Shown piece after piece: positions 1 through 7,996 of a stretch of DNA of 64,000 nt. The stretch spans positions 62,001-126,000 of the forward strand of contig NZ_SJKB01000006.1 of NCBI RefSeq assembly GCF_004331465.1. The letters are read 5' to 3'. Both the position numbers and the translations under genes were made by a program. Positions within the stretch are counted from its first letter, which is position 1; every line of letters starts with the position of its first letter. The notes under the pieces were generated by a model. The model saw only the letters and a list, made by a program, of their open reading frames with translations, made no database searches and was not told the DNA's origin. The DNA is from Kribbella pittospori. Its GTDB lineage: Bacteria; Actinomycetota; Actinomycetes; Propionibacteriales; Kribbellaceae.

Positions 1-41
1 CCGGTAGCCCGGCCGTTCCTCAGTCACCCGGACAGTGTCAC

Positions 42-728
42 TTACGTGAAGCTGGCAACGAAGTACCCGACGCCATAAGGGGCGGCGTCGTACGTCAGGT
101 TGCCACTCAGCGAGGTCCCGGCGAGTGCGCCCGCGAGAACCTGCCACGGAGCACGACCTGCCGCTTGAAGGACGGCCGCCAGGTCCGGGTCGAGGGCGGC
201 GAGAACGTCCAGATCCACGCTCCGCAAGGCATCCGCGACCGTCGCGTCGAAGATCTCTGCCCGAGGGTGCAGATGAACAGGAGCATGATCGCTCCGGCGG
301 GCCGAGCCGTCGCCCATCACCAGCAACCCGATCCGGTCGTTGCCCTCGGCAATCTCCCGGCCGAGGGCCAGGCACACCTCCGGCGAGTCGTCGGCCACCG
401 AGACCGAGGTACGCCGTACGCCGGCTGCCTTGCTCTGGCCGACCAGCCAAACCCCTACCAGCAACGACAACGGCAACACCGGTTCACCGTCTGCGACCCG
501 CACCTGCGGAGCGCCGTACGCCGCGAAGCTGCCGCCCGCGGACGCGTCGTACCGGCGGCCGGTGACCGAGCCGGATCCGACGATCACCAGGCTGTCGGCA
601 TCTGCGAGTACGTCGATGGCCGACAGGCAGGCCGCCCGCAGCGGATCGAGCTCGGGCGCGGCGCCGAACGCGAGCTCGGGCACGATCACCGGCGGATGCG
701 GGCAGACCGCGGCAGCGACGATCGGCAC
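42..728 (-). CDS. LigB-like (class III extradiol dioxygenase-like) protein
   Basis: Protein of 228 aa whose N-terminus (MPIVAAAVCPHPPVIVPEL) and the later motif GHSYGG-free LigB-like layout resemble the class III extradiol ring-cleavage dioxygenase-like proteins common in actinobacteria. The single early CPHPP histidine would be the metal-ligand candidate; I cannot confirm a complete Fe-binding set, so enzymatic activity is uncertain. It starts with GTG at 728, overlapping the last base of the upstream reductase stop, so it is translationally coupled as third gene of the folP2-reductase operon. No downstream gene is visible in the first 41 bases. No substrate can be assigned. Confidence 0.7.
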   Translation of the reverse strand: MPIVAAAVCPHPPVIVPELAFGAAPELDPLRAACLSAIDVLADADSLVIVGSGSVTGRRYDASAGGSFAAYGAPQVRVADGEPVLPLSLLVGVWLVGQSKAAGVRRTSVSVADDSPEVCLALGREIAEGNDRIGLLVMGDGSARRSDHAPVHLHPRAEIFDATVADALRSVDLDVLAALDPDLAAVLQAAGRAPWQVLAGALAGTSLSGNLTYDAAPYGVGYFVASFT

Positions 729-1471
729 TAGCCGAGCCCCCGGCCGTGGCGTAGGAACAGGAACCCCTCGTCGGTCGCGAGAACCTGCAGCAACGGCAGC
801 GATCGCGCTTCGGTGGCCGCCAGCCCGTCGGTGATCCGGCGTGCACCCGGACCAGCGAGCAGCGGCGACACGGTCAGGCAGAGCTCGTCGACCAGATCGG
901 CACCGGTGAGAGCGCCGAGAAGATGCGGACCGCCCTCACACAACATCTGCGGCAGCCCACGCTCGACCAACCCGGCCGTCGCCTCCTTCAGATCCACCGT
1001 CTCGTCGCCGCAGATCATCACGTCCGCCACCTTGGCGAGCGCCTCGCGCCGCTGGTCCCGCGAGGACGCACACGTGATGACGATCGGCCGCACGGGAGCC
1101 TCGGTGAACACCGCGCTGGTGGGATCCAGGTCGAGGCGTGCGGAGACCACTGCGAGCGTCGGGTTCTCGGGCCAGCCCTGCTCGTTTCGCCAGCCACGAC
1201 GCTTCGCGCCGAGCCGGAGACCGCCGTACCCCTCGGCGCGGAGTGTGCCCGCGCCGACCAGGACGACGTCGGCGAGCATCCGCAGCCGGCCGAGCATGCT
1301 CTGGTCGTCCTTGCTGGACAGGCCGCCGGACAGCCCCTCCAACGTCACGGCGCCGTCGAGGCTGGTGACGAAGTTCGCCCGTAGCCGTGGGACCGACCGA
1401 TCGGGCAGCGTGTAAGCGGCGATCAGTTCGTCCTCGGTCAGCTCGGCCCCGACAGCACAGTTCCGGATCAC
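728..1471 (-). CDS. pyrimidine reductase family protein (RibD C-terminal/DHFR-like)
   Basis: 247-aa single-domain RibD C-terminal (dihydrofolate reductase fold) protein. Visible are the substrate-loop region NFVTSLDGAV near residues 33-42, the NADPH-binding stretch VLVGAGTLRAEGYG around 70-83 and the C-terminal CEGGPHLLGAL motif. It resembles M. tuberculosis Rv2671, a RibD-like protein reported to have weak dihydrofolate reductase activity. GTG start at 1471 overlaps the folP2 stop (GTGA, 1468-1471). No deaminase domain is present, so a complete riboflavin RibD role is unlikely. A reductase acting on a pterin or pyrimidine made or bound by the neighbour is inference. Confidence 0.85.
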   Translation of the reverse strand: MIRNCAVGAELTEDELIAAYTLPDRSVPRLRANFVTSLDGAVTLEGLSGGLSSKDDQSMLGRLRMLADVVLVGAGTLRAEGYGGLRLGAKRRGWRNEQGWPENPTLAVVSARLDLDPTSAVFTEAPVRPIVITCASSRDQRREALAKVADVMICGDETVDLKEATAGLVERGLPQMLCEGGPHLLGALTGADLVDELCLTVSPLLAGPGARRITDGLAATEARSLPLLQVLATDEGFLFLRHGRGLG

Positions 1472-2349
1472 ACCAAGCTCCTTCGGGTGTATGCGGGCGT
1501 CGCCGTCTTGCGCAGTACGGCGATCAGGTCGAGGGCCTGCCGGGTCCCGGCGATGTCGTGGACCCGGAACACCCGGGCGCCGAGCCAGGCCGCGATGCTG
1601 ACGGCCGCCAGCGTCGCCGGACCGCGCCGGCCGGACGGCAGGTCGAGGGTCTCGCCGAGGAAGTCCTTGTTCGACATCGCCACCAGCACCGGCCAGCCGG
1701 TCGCGGCCAACTCGTCGATCCGGCGGGTCACCTCGAGCGAGTGCAGCGTGTTCTTGCCGAAGTCGTGAGTCGGATCGATGACGATCCCGTCCGGCCGGAC
1801 CCCGGCGGCGATGGCCCGCTCGGCCAGTGCGGTGGTCGTCCGGATCACGTCCGCCACCACGTCGTCGTACGCCATCCGGTGTGGGTCAGTCCGGGGCTTC
1901 AGCCCGCCGACGTGACTGCAGATCAGCCCGGCGCCGGACTCTGCGGCCGCCGCCGCGATGTCGGGATCGTGGCCGGACCAGGTGTCGTTGATCAGGTTCG
2001 CGCCGGCCGCTCCGACCCGGCGCGCGACGCCGCTGCGGTAGGTGTCGACGCTGATCAGGAGCTCCGGATGCCGGTCGCGCACGGTGGCGACGAAGTCCAC
2101 GGTCCGGCGCAGTTCCTCGGTCTCGTCGACCGCTTCGCCGTACCCGGCCTTGACGCCGCCGATGTCGACCAGATCCGCTCCGTCGGCGACGGCCTGGTCG
2201 ATCGCCGACAACGCGGCCTCCTCCGCGAAGGTGGCGCCGCCGTCGAAGAACGAGTCCGGGGTGCGGTTCACGATCGCCATCACCGCGAACTCCCCCGGCC
2301 CGAACGACCGGCTGCCGAGCCGCAGCACACCACTGGGTTCCGGATCCAC
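1468..2349 (-). CDS. folP2: dihydropteroate synthase-like protein, FolP2 type
   Basis: 293-aa TIM-barrel protein of the DHPS family. The pterin-binding signature is present (MAIVNRTPDSFFDGG from residue 24), but the two other hallmark motifs differ from canonical DHPS: DPTHDFGKN replaces DPG-x-GFGK and MSNKDFLGET replaces the usual SRK motif. These variants match mycobacterial FolP2 (Rv1207), whose M. leprae homologue did not show DHPS activity in reported tests. So a folate-synthesis role should not be assumed; FolP1 would be elsewhere. GTG start at 2349; first gene of a three-gene minus operon with 4-bp and 1-bp overlaps. Confidence 0.88.
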   Translation of the reverse strand: MDPEPSGVLRLGSRSFGPGEFAVMAIVNRTPDSFFDGGATFAEEAALSAIDQAVADGADLVDIGGVKAGYGEAVDETEELRRTVDFVATVRDRHPELLISVDTYRSGVARRVGAAGANLINDTWSGHDPDIAAAAAESGAGLICSHVGGLKPRTDPHRMAYDDVVADVIRTTTALAERAIAAGVRPDGIVIDPTHDFGKNTLHSLEVTRRIDELAATGWPVLVAMSNKDFLGETLDLPSGRRGPATLAAVSIAAWLGARVFRVHDIAGTRQALDLIAVLRKTATPAYTRRSLV

Positions 2350-2490
2350 GCGCCGACTCTATCGGCCGGACCTGCGCCACTCACCAACCCCCGCGAACGG
2401 CCGGACACGGCGGTGGCTGAGCGTGCGCCGCCCGGATCGTGCGGCCTTGGTGAGTGCCTGAGGTCCGGGCCAGTGTCGCTCGCGCCACAT

Positions 2491-2502
2491 ATCCTATAGG
2501 AT
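2491..2502. promoter_or_regulatory. Perfect 12-bp palindromic operator upstream of fucD
   Basis: ATCCTATAGGAT is a perfect palindrome 41 bp upstream of the fucD start. Its TATAGG half could double as a -10 element, so a bound protein would block transcription. The shape resembles operators of FCD-type GntR repressors of sugar-acid catabolism. No regulator gene lies next to this operon; the GntR protein at 9951-10622 has no similar site at its own promoter, so the cognate regulator is unknown. Confidence 0.65.
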
Positions 2503-2543
2503 TCCCCGCGACAGACCGCCCACAGCTGCAGAACGGGTCTTCC

Positions 2544-3860
2544 ATGCCACGGTTCACCGAGTTAGAGACGTACGACGTCCGCTTCCCCACGTCGCTGGAC
2601 CTGGACGGCTCCGACGCGATGAACACCGACCCGGACTACTCGGCGGCGTACCTGATCCTGCGGACCGATGCCGGCGACGGGCTCGAGGGGCACGGGTTCG
2701 CCTTCACCATCGGCCGTGGCAACGACGTCCAGACCGCGGCGATCGAGGCGCTCCGCGACCACGTGATCGGGCTCGATCTGGACGCGACGCTGGCCGACCT
2801 CGGTGGGTTCTGGAAGTCGCTCGTGCACGACTCGCAGCTGCGCTGGCTCGGCCCGGAGAAGGGCGTCATACACATGGCCATCGGCGCCGTCGTGAACGCG
2901 GTCTGGGACCTGGCCGCCAAGCGGGCCGGCGTACCGCTGTGGAAGCTGTTGTCCGACCTGACGCCGGAGCAGATCGTCGATCTGGTCGACTTCCGCTACC
3001 TCACTGACGCGCTGACCCGGGACGAGGCGCTGGAGATCCTGCGCGCCGCCGAGTCCGGTCGCGCGGGCCGCGAGGCGACATTGCGCGAGCGCGGCTTTCC
3101 GGCGTACACGACGACGCCGGGCTGGCTCGGGTACGACGATGCCAAGCTGGTCCGGCTGTGCCACGAGGCGATCGCCGAGGGCTTCACCCAGATCAAGCTC
3201 AAGGTCGGCGCGAACCTGGACGACGACATCCGCCGGATGCGGCTGGCCCGCGAGGCCGTCGGCCCGGACATCCGGATCGCCATCGACGCCAACCAGCGCT
3301 GGGACGTCGCCGACGCGATCCGCTGGGTCGAGGCGCTCGCGCCGTACGACGTCTGGTGGGTGGAGGAGCCGACCAGCCCGGACGACATACTCGGGCACGC
3401 CACCATCGCTCGCGCCATCGCTCCGATCCAGGTCGCGACGGGTGAGCACGTGCAGAACCGGGTCGTGTTCAAGCAGTTGCTCCAGGCCGAGGCACTGTCG
3501 ATCCTGCAGCTCGACTCGGCTCGGGTCGCCGGCGTGAACGAGAACATCGCGATCCTGCTGCTGGCGGCGAAGTTCGGCGTACCGGTGTGCCCGCACGCAG
3601 GTGGGGTCGGGCTGTGTGAGCTGGTCCAGCACCTGTCGATGTTCGACTACGTCGCGGTCAGCGGCTCGATGGAGAATCGGGTGATCGAATACGTCGACCA
3701 CCTGCACGAGCACTTCCTGGATCCGGTGGTGATCCGCGACGGGCACTACGTGGCACCGGTGCGGCCCGGGTTCGGCGCCGAGATGGATGCCGAGACGCTC
3801 TGCGACTTCCGGTATCCGAGTGGCAAGATCTGGACCGACCTCACAAAGGAGAACAAGTGA
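2544..3860 (+). CDS. fucD: L-fuconate dehydratase (enolase superfamily)
   Basis: 438 aa when started at ATG 2544 (an in-frame ATG at 2454 lies upstream of the operator and encodes no conserved sequence). Catalytic residues fall at the numbering known for Xanthomonas FucD: K218 and K220 (IKLKVG), metal ligands D248 (DANQRW), E274 (WVEEP) and E301 (GEH), and H351 (CPHAGG). It dehydrates L-fuconate to 2-keto-3-deoxy-L-fuconate in the non-phosphorylated L-fucose pathway, in the cytosol. It overlaps the next gene by 4 bp. Related sugar-acid dehydratase activity is possible but the full-length match makes FucD the best call. Confidence 0.92.
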   Translation: MPRFTELETYDVRFPTSLDLDGSDAMNTDPDYSAAYLILRTDAGDGLEGHGFAFTIGRGNDVQTAAIEALRDHVIGLDLDATLADLGGFWKSLVHDSQLRWLGPEKGVIHMAIGAVVNAVWDLAAKRAGVPLWKLLSDLTPEQIVDLVDFRYLTDALTRDEALEILRAAESGRAGREATLRERGFPAYTTTPGWLGYDDAKLVRLCHEAIAEGFTQIKLKVGANLDDDIRRMRLAREAVGPDIRIAIDANQRWDVADAIRWVEALAPYDVWWVEEPTSPDDILGHATIARAIAPIQVATGEHVQNRVVFKQLLQAEALSILQLDSARVAGVNENIAILLLAAKFGVPVCPHAGGVGLCELVQHLSMFDYVAVSGSMENRVIEYVDHLHEHFLDPVVIRDGHYVAPVRPGFGAEMDAETLCDFRYPSGKIWTDLTKENK

Positions 3861-4609
3861 CGGACTTCGCCGGCCTCCGTGCAGTTGTCACCGGTGGCGC
3901 GTCGGGCATCGGCCTCGCGGCCGCCCAACTGCTGGCCGCCCGGGGCGCCCGGGTGGTCGTCTTCGACCTCAAGCCCGATGTCGCCGAGCCGCTGACCGGG
4001 ATCGCCGCTGACGTGACCGACGACAGTTCGGTCCGCGACGCCGTTGCCGCGGCCGCGCTGCAGCTCGGCGGGATCGACATCGTGGTGAACAACGCCGGCA
4101 TCGGCGCCCAGGGCACGGTCGCGGCCAACGACGATGACGAGTGGCACCGCGTCCTCGACGTGAACGTGGTCGGGATCGCCCGAGTGACCCGGGCCGCACT
4201 GCCGTACCTGCGCAAGTCCGAGTCGGCCGCGATCGTGAACACCTGCTCGATCGCCGCCACCGCGGGCCTGCCGAACCGGGCCCTGTACTCCGCGAGCAAG
4301 GGCGCCGTACTGGCCCTGACGATGGCGATGGCGGCCGACCATGTCCGCGAGGGGATCCGGGTGAACTGCGTGAACCCGGGCACTGCGGACACCCCATGGG
4401 TCGGCCGGCTGCTCGACGTCGCGGACGACCCGGCGGCTGAGCGGGCGGCGCTGGAGGCGCGTCAGCCGATGGGCCGGTTGGTCTCGGCCGACGAGGTCGC
4501 GCACGCGATCGCCTACCTGGCCAGTCCGCTGTCGGGTTCGACCACGGGTACGGCGGTCGCCGTCGACGGCGGCATGCAGAACCTGCGGCTCCCGGCGGTG
4601 AAGTCGTGA
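3857..4609 (+). CDS. SDR-family dehydrogenase of L-fucose/L-fuconate catabolism
   Basis: 250-aa classical short-chain dehydrogenase. TGGASGIG (residues 12-19) is the NAD(P)-binding glycine motif, NNAG follows in the central fold, and Y144-xxx-K148 (YSASK) with an upstream Ser (NTCSIAA) forms the catalytic triad. GTG start at 3857 sits inside the fucD stop (GTGA) and has a good ribosome site (AAAGGAG at 3845). Placement between fucD and an aldo/keto reductase points to oxidation of 2-keto-3-deoxy-L-fuconate or of L-fucose; which of the two cannot be decided from sequence. Confidence 0.88.
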   Translation: MTDFAGLRAVVTGGASGIGLAAAQLLAARGARVVVFDLKPDVAEPLTGIAADVTDDSSVRDAVAAAALQLGGIDIVVNNAGIGAQGTVAANDDDEWHRVLDVNVVGIARVTRAALPYLRKSESAAIVNTCSIAATAGLPNRALYSASKGAVLALTMAMAADHVREGIRVNCVNPGTADTPWVGRLLDVADDPAAERAALEARQPMGRLVSADEVAHAIAYLASPLSGSTTGTAVAVDGGMQNLRLPAVKS

Positions 4610-5568
4610 GGCTCTTCCCGGAAGACCAGCGGATCGGGCTCGGCGGTGCACCGCTGGGGAACCTGCTCGGCGAGGTGCACGACGGCGATGCGGTCGCGAC
4701 CGTGAACGCCGCCTGGGACGAGGGGTGGCGGTACTTCGACACCGCTCCGCACTACGGACTCGGACTGGCCGAGGAACGGCTCGGGGTCGGTCTCCAGGGC
4801 AAGCCGCGGGACGAGTTCGTGCTGTCGAGCAAGGTCGGCCGGATCATCTACGAGGCTGAGGACGCGGCGACCGACGACGAAGGGTTCGAGGTCAGCTCGA
4901 AGCGGCGGCGGCGCTGGGACTTCTCCCGCGACGGCGTGCTGCAGAGCATCGAGGACTCGCTGCGCCGGATCGGCACCGACCGGCTGGACGTCGTGTTCGT
5001 GCACGACCCGGACGACCACTACGAGGAAGCCGTCGCGACCGCCTTCCCGACGCTGATCGAGCTGCGCGACCAGGGCGTGATCGGCGCGATCGGTTCCGGC
5101 ATGAACCAGACCGCGATGCTGACCCGGTTCGTCCAGGAGATCGACATCGACGCGATCATGCTGGCCGGGCGCTACTCGCTGATCGACCCCGATGGCCTGG
5201 ACGACGTACTGCCGGCCTGTCTCGAGCACGACGTACAGGTAGTTGCTGTGGGCATCTTCAACTCCGGCCTACTGTCGCAGCCGCGGCCCGCGCCCGGCGC
5301 CACCTTCAACTACGAACCGGCTGCCGCATCCCTGGTGGACAAGGCGAATCGGCTGGCCGACGTCTGCGAGGCCCACAACACCACGCTCCCCGCTGCGGCC
5401 CTCGCCTTCCCGCTCTTCCACTCAGCGGTGGCAGGCATCGCAGTTGGCTGCCGCACGCCCGAGGAGGTCCACACCAACGCGACGTTGGCCCGGACCGAGG
5501 TCCCCAAGGCCCTCTGGTTCGACCTCAAGTCCGAAGGCCTCCTCCGCGAGGATGCACCCACGCCGTAG
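4606..5568 (+). CDS. aldo/keto reductase (L-fucose or aldose 1-dehydrogenase type)
   Basis: 320-aa TIM-barrel aldo/keto reductase. The tetrad can be seen as Asp in YFDTAP, Tyr in HYGLGLAEERLG, Lys in LSSKVGR and His in VFVHDPDDH. The family includes D-threo-aldose/L-fucose 1-dehydrogenases and pyridoxal 4-dehydrogenase. GTG start at 4606 overlaps the SDR stop by 4 bp, so all three catabolic genes are translationally coupled. It probably performs the first oxidation of L-fucose. The lactonase and the 2,4-diketo-3-deoxyfuconate hydrolase expected for the full pathway are not in this window. Confidence 0.87.
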   Translation: MRLFPEDQRIGLGGAPLGNLLGEVHDGDAVATVNAAWDEGWRYFDTAPHYGLGLAEERLGVGLQGKPRDEFVLSSKVGRIIYEAEDAATDDEGFEVSSKRRRRWDFSRDGVLQSIEDSLRRIGTDRLDVVFVHDPDDHYEEAVATAFPTLIELRDQGVIGAIGSGMNQTAMLTRFVQEIDIDAIMLAGRYSLIDPDGLDDVLPACLEHDVQVVAVGIFNSGLLSQPRPAPGATFNYEPAAASLVDKANRLADVCEAHNTTLPAAALAFPLFHSAVAGIAVGCRTPEEVHTNATLARTEVPKALWFDLKSEGLLREDAPTP

Positions 5569-5571
5569 AGC

Positions 5572-5865
5572 TCAGACGGACTTCCACACGACCTGCAAGC
5601 TGTCCCGCCGGCCGATCTGCTCGATGCGTTCTCCGACGTGTGCGCTGACCTCATCCAGCCGTGCCGGGTCGGCCTCTACCCGAAGCACCAGCCCGTCCTG
5701 CTCGGCCCGGATCCGCCAGGTCGCCTCACCCAGGTCGATGACCAACTCCCCCGGCTCGCTGGACACGAGCTTCATCCCACCCGGCTGATGGGCGAAGTGA
5801 CTGCTCAACTGCTCGACATACCGGTCCGGGCGCGTCGTACCGACGTACGCCTCGACTGCTGCCAT
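5572..5865 (-). CDS. DUF2218 domain protein
   Basis: About 97 aa from ATG 5865; GTG starts at 5868 and 5874 are also possible, and AGGAG lies 7 to 10 bases before the inner two. The sequence (VGTTRPDRYVEQLSSHFAHQ, then GELVIDLGEATWRI) fits DUF2218, small proteins sometimes found beside siderophore or metal genes. No catalytic motif is apparent and the role is unknown. It converges with the aldo/keto reductase gene, 3 bp apart, and lies just downstream of the metal P-type ATPase gene on the same strand, so the two may be co-transcribed. Confidence 0.8.
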   Translation of the reverse strand: MAAVEAYVGTTRPDRYVEQLSSHFAHQPGGMKLVSSEPGELVIDLGEATWRIRAEQDGLVLRVEADPARLDEVSAHVGERIEQIGRRDSLQVVWKSV

Positions 5866-5884
5866 CACTGACACTCTCCTGTGG

Positions 5885-7963
5885 TTAGTTCGCCGCCAAC
5901 CGCTCTGGTGAGAGGTTGAGGCGGCGGAGTAGTTGGGCGTTGAGGGCCACGACGATGGTGGAGATGGACATCAGGATGGCGCCGACGGCCGGGGAGACGA
6001 GGATGCCCGCGAAGGCCAGGACGCCGGCGGCCAATGGGACCGTGATGACGTTGTAGCCCGTGGCCCAGATGAGGTTCTGCCACATCTTGCTGTAGCTGGC
6101 CTTCGAGAGAGTGATCACGGAGAGAACGGCTCTGGGGTCATCGGCAGCAAGGACCACACCGGCGGATTCGATAGCGACGTCGGTGCCTGCGCCGATCGCG
6201 ATCCCTACCTCGGCGCGGGCCAGTGCAGGTGCGTCGTTCACGCCGTCGCCGACCATCGCGACCTTCAGCCCACGAGCCTGTAGTTCGGCCACCTTGGCGT
6301 CCTTGTCCTGTGGAAGGACCTCGGCGAAGACTTCGTCGATCCCGAGTTCCTTGGCGACCGCGTCAGCCACCTGATGCGCGTCACCGGTGATCATCGCGAC
6401 CTTCACGCCACGCCGATGCAGTGCATCCACGGCCTGGCGGGATTCTTCGCGAACCTCGTCCTCCAACGCGATCGCCCCGAGCACCTGCCCGTCACGAACC
6501 ACGTGCAGCACCGCGGCCCCACGCCCCTTCCAGGCCTCAACGTTCGCCTCCAGCTCAGCCGGCTCAGGTACGCCGTACTCTCGCAGGAACGCCGGTCCGC
6601 CGACAGCAACCTCGGTGCCGTCGACAACAGCCTGTACGCCGCGCCCCGTCAGCGACCGGAACTCCGAAGCAGTCAACCGAGCCGCCCTTCGCGCGCCGAC
6701 AGCGGCCCGGACCTCATGTGCCCGGACGATCGCCTTCGCCAACGGATGCTCGCTGTCCGCCTCGACCGCGGCCGCCAACTCCAGCAGCTCCGCGTCGGAC
6801 ACCGATCCGACCGCGGCCACCCCGGTCACGGCCGGCTCGCCCTTGGTCAGCGTGCCCGTCTTGTCGAACAGCACCACGTCGATCGTCCGCATCCGCTCCA
6901 GCGCCAGCCGGTCCTTCACCAGTACGCCGGCCTTCGCGGCGCGCTCGGTGGAGATCGCGATCACCAGCGGGATCGCCAGCCCGAGGGCGTGCGGGCAGGC
7001 GATCACCAGCACCGTCACGGTCCGCGTCACGGCCTCGTCGAGTTCACCGAGCAACGTCCAGACCACGAACGTGATCAGCCCGGCGATCGACGCGAAGTAG
7101 AAGAGGAACGCTGCCGCCCGGTCGGCCAGCGCCTGTGCGCGGGACGACGAGGCTTGCGCCTCCGCCACCAGCCGCTGGATGCCGGCCAGCGCCGTGTCGT
7201 CCCCGACGGCGGTGATCTCAACCCGCAAAGCGTTGTCGGTGGCAACGGTTCCCGCGACCACGGAATCACCGACCGCCCGGGCAACCGGCCGTGATTCGCC
7301 GGTGATCATCGACTCGTCGACCTCGGCCTGCCCATCGACCACAGTGCCGTCAGCGGGCACACGTCCACCCGACCGCACCAGAACGACGTCACCCTCGCGC
7401 AGGTCGTGCAGCATCACCTCGACCACACCGTCGTCGGTCACCTTCTCGGCCGAGTCGGGTAGCAACGCGGCCAGCGCGTCGAGCGCACCGGACGCGGCGC
7501 CGAGCGCCCGCATCTCCAGCCAGTGACCGAGCAGCATGATCACGATCAGCAGCGCGAGCTCCCACCAGAAGTCCAGGTCGAACCCGCCGATCTCCAAGGT
7601 GGTCACCCAGGACGCGACGAACGCGACCGTGATCGCCATCGAGATCAGCAGCATCATCCCGGGCCGGCGGGACTTCAGTTCGCTCCAGCCGCCGGTCAGG
7701 AACGGCTGGCCGCCGTACACGAAGATCACGGTGCCGAGGACCGGCGCGATCAGTCCGGAGCCGGCGAAGTCCGGGCGGGTGTAGCCGAGCAGATCGGCGA
7801 ACATCTCGCTGAAGAACACCACCGGCACCGCCAGCGCCAGGCTGATCCAGAACCGGTCCTTGAACTGCGCCGCATGATCCCCGTGCCCGGCATGACCTGA
7901 CTGCCCGCCGTGATCCGCATGCTCAGCGTGATCCGCGTGCGCGCCGTGCTCGTGGTGGTCCAT
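5885..7963 (-). CDS. copB: Heavy-metal P1B-type ATPase, CopB-like (CPH motif)
   Basis: 692-aa metal-exporting P-type ATPase. It opens with a His-rich tail (about 13 His in the first 32 residues) instead of a CxxC metal-binding domain. The transmembrane metal motif is CPH (ACPHALG near residue 321), characteristic of CopB-type Cu/Ag ATPases; phosphorylation motif DKTGTLT is near 364, TGE-like ITGES and the GDGVND hinge are present. It sits in the inner membrane and presumably exports copper or silver. A CsoR-like box immediately upstream supports copper-responsive control. No csoR gene or CopZ chaperone is in the window. Confidence 0.93.
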   Translation of the reverse strand: MDHHEHGAHADHAEHADHGGQSGHAGHGDHAAQFKDRFWISLALAVPVVFFSEMFADLLGYTRPDFAGSGLIAPVLGTVIFVYGGQPFLTGGWSELKSRRPGMMLLISMAITVAFVASWVTTLEIGGFDLDFWWELALLIVIMLLGHWLEMRALGAASGALDALAALLPDSAEKVTDDGVVEVMLHDLREGDVVLVRSGGRVPADGTVVDGQAEVDESMITGESRPVARAVGDSVVAGTVATDNALRVEITAVGDDTALAGIQRLVAEAQASSSRAQALADRAAAFLFYFASIAGLITFVVWTLLGELDEAVTRTVTVLVIACPHALGLAIPLVIAISTERAAKAGVLVKDRLALERMRTIDVVLFDKTGTLTKGEPAVTGVAAVGSVSDAELLELAAAVEADSEHPLAKAIVRAHEVRAAVGARRAARLTASEFRSLTGRGVQAVVDGTEVAVGGPAFLREYGVPEPAELEANVEAWKGRGAAVLHVVRDGQVLGAIALEDEVREESRQAVDALHRRGVKVAMITGDAHQVADAVAKELGIDEVFAEVLPQDKDAKVAELQARGLKVAMVGDGVNDAPALARAEVGIAIGAGTDVAIESAGVVLAADDPRAVLSVITLSKASYSKMWQNLIWATGYNVITVPLAAGVLAFAGILVSPAVGAILMSISTIVVALNAQLLRRLNLSPERLAAN

Positions 7964-7972
7964 ACCCCGAAG

Positions 7973-7990
7973 GTACCCCCTAGGGGTATG
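7973..7990. promoter_or_regulatory. CsoR-like copper operator
   Basis: TACCCCCTAGGGGTAT (7974-7989) is a GC-flanked TACCCC/GGGGTA inverted repeat, the pattern of CsoR operators in actinobacteria. It begins 10 bp before the copper ATPase start codon, so transcription would start almost at the gene and no Shine-Dalgarno is evident; a leaderless message is likely. The other side of the box is the 3' end of the ABC-F gene. Confidence 0.75.
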
Positions 7991-7996
7991 GACCAG

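Noticed and set aside
2454..2543. Upstream start of fucD at 2454
   Set aside because: It would place the operator inside the gene and adds no family sequence; ATG 2544 gives exact FucD numbering of catalytic residues.
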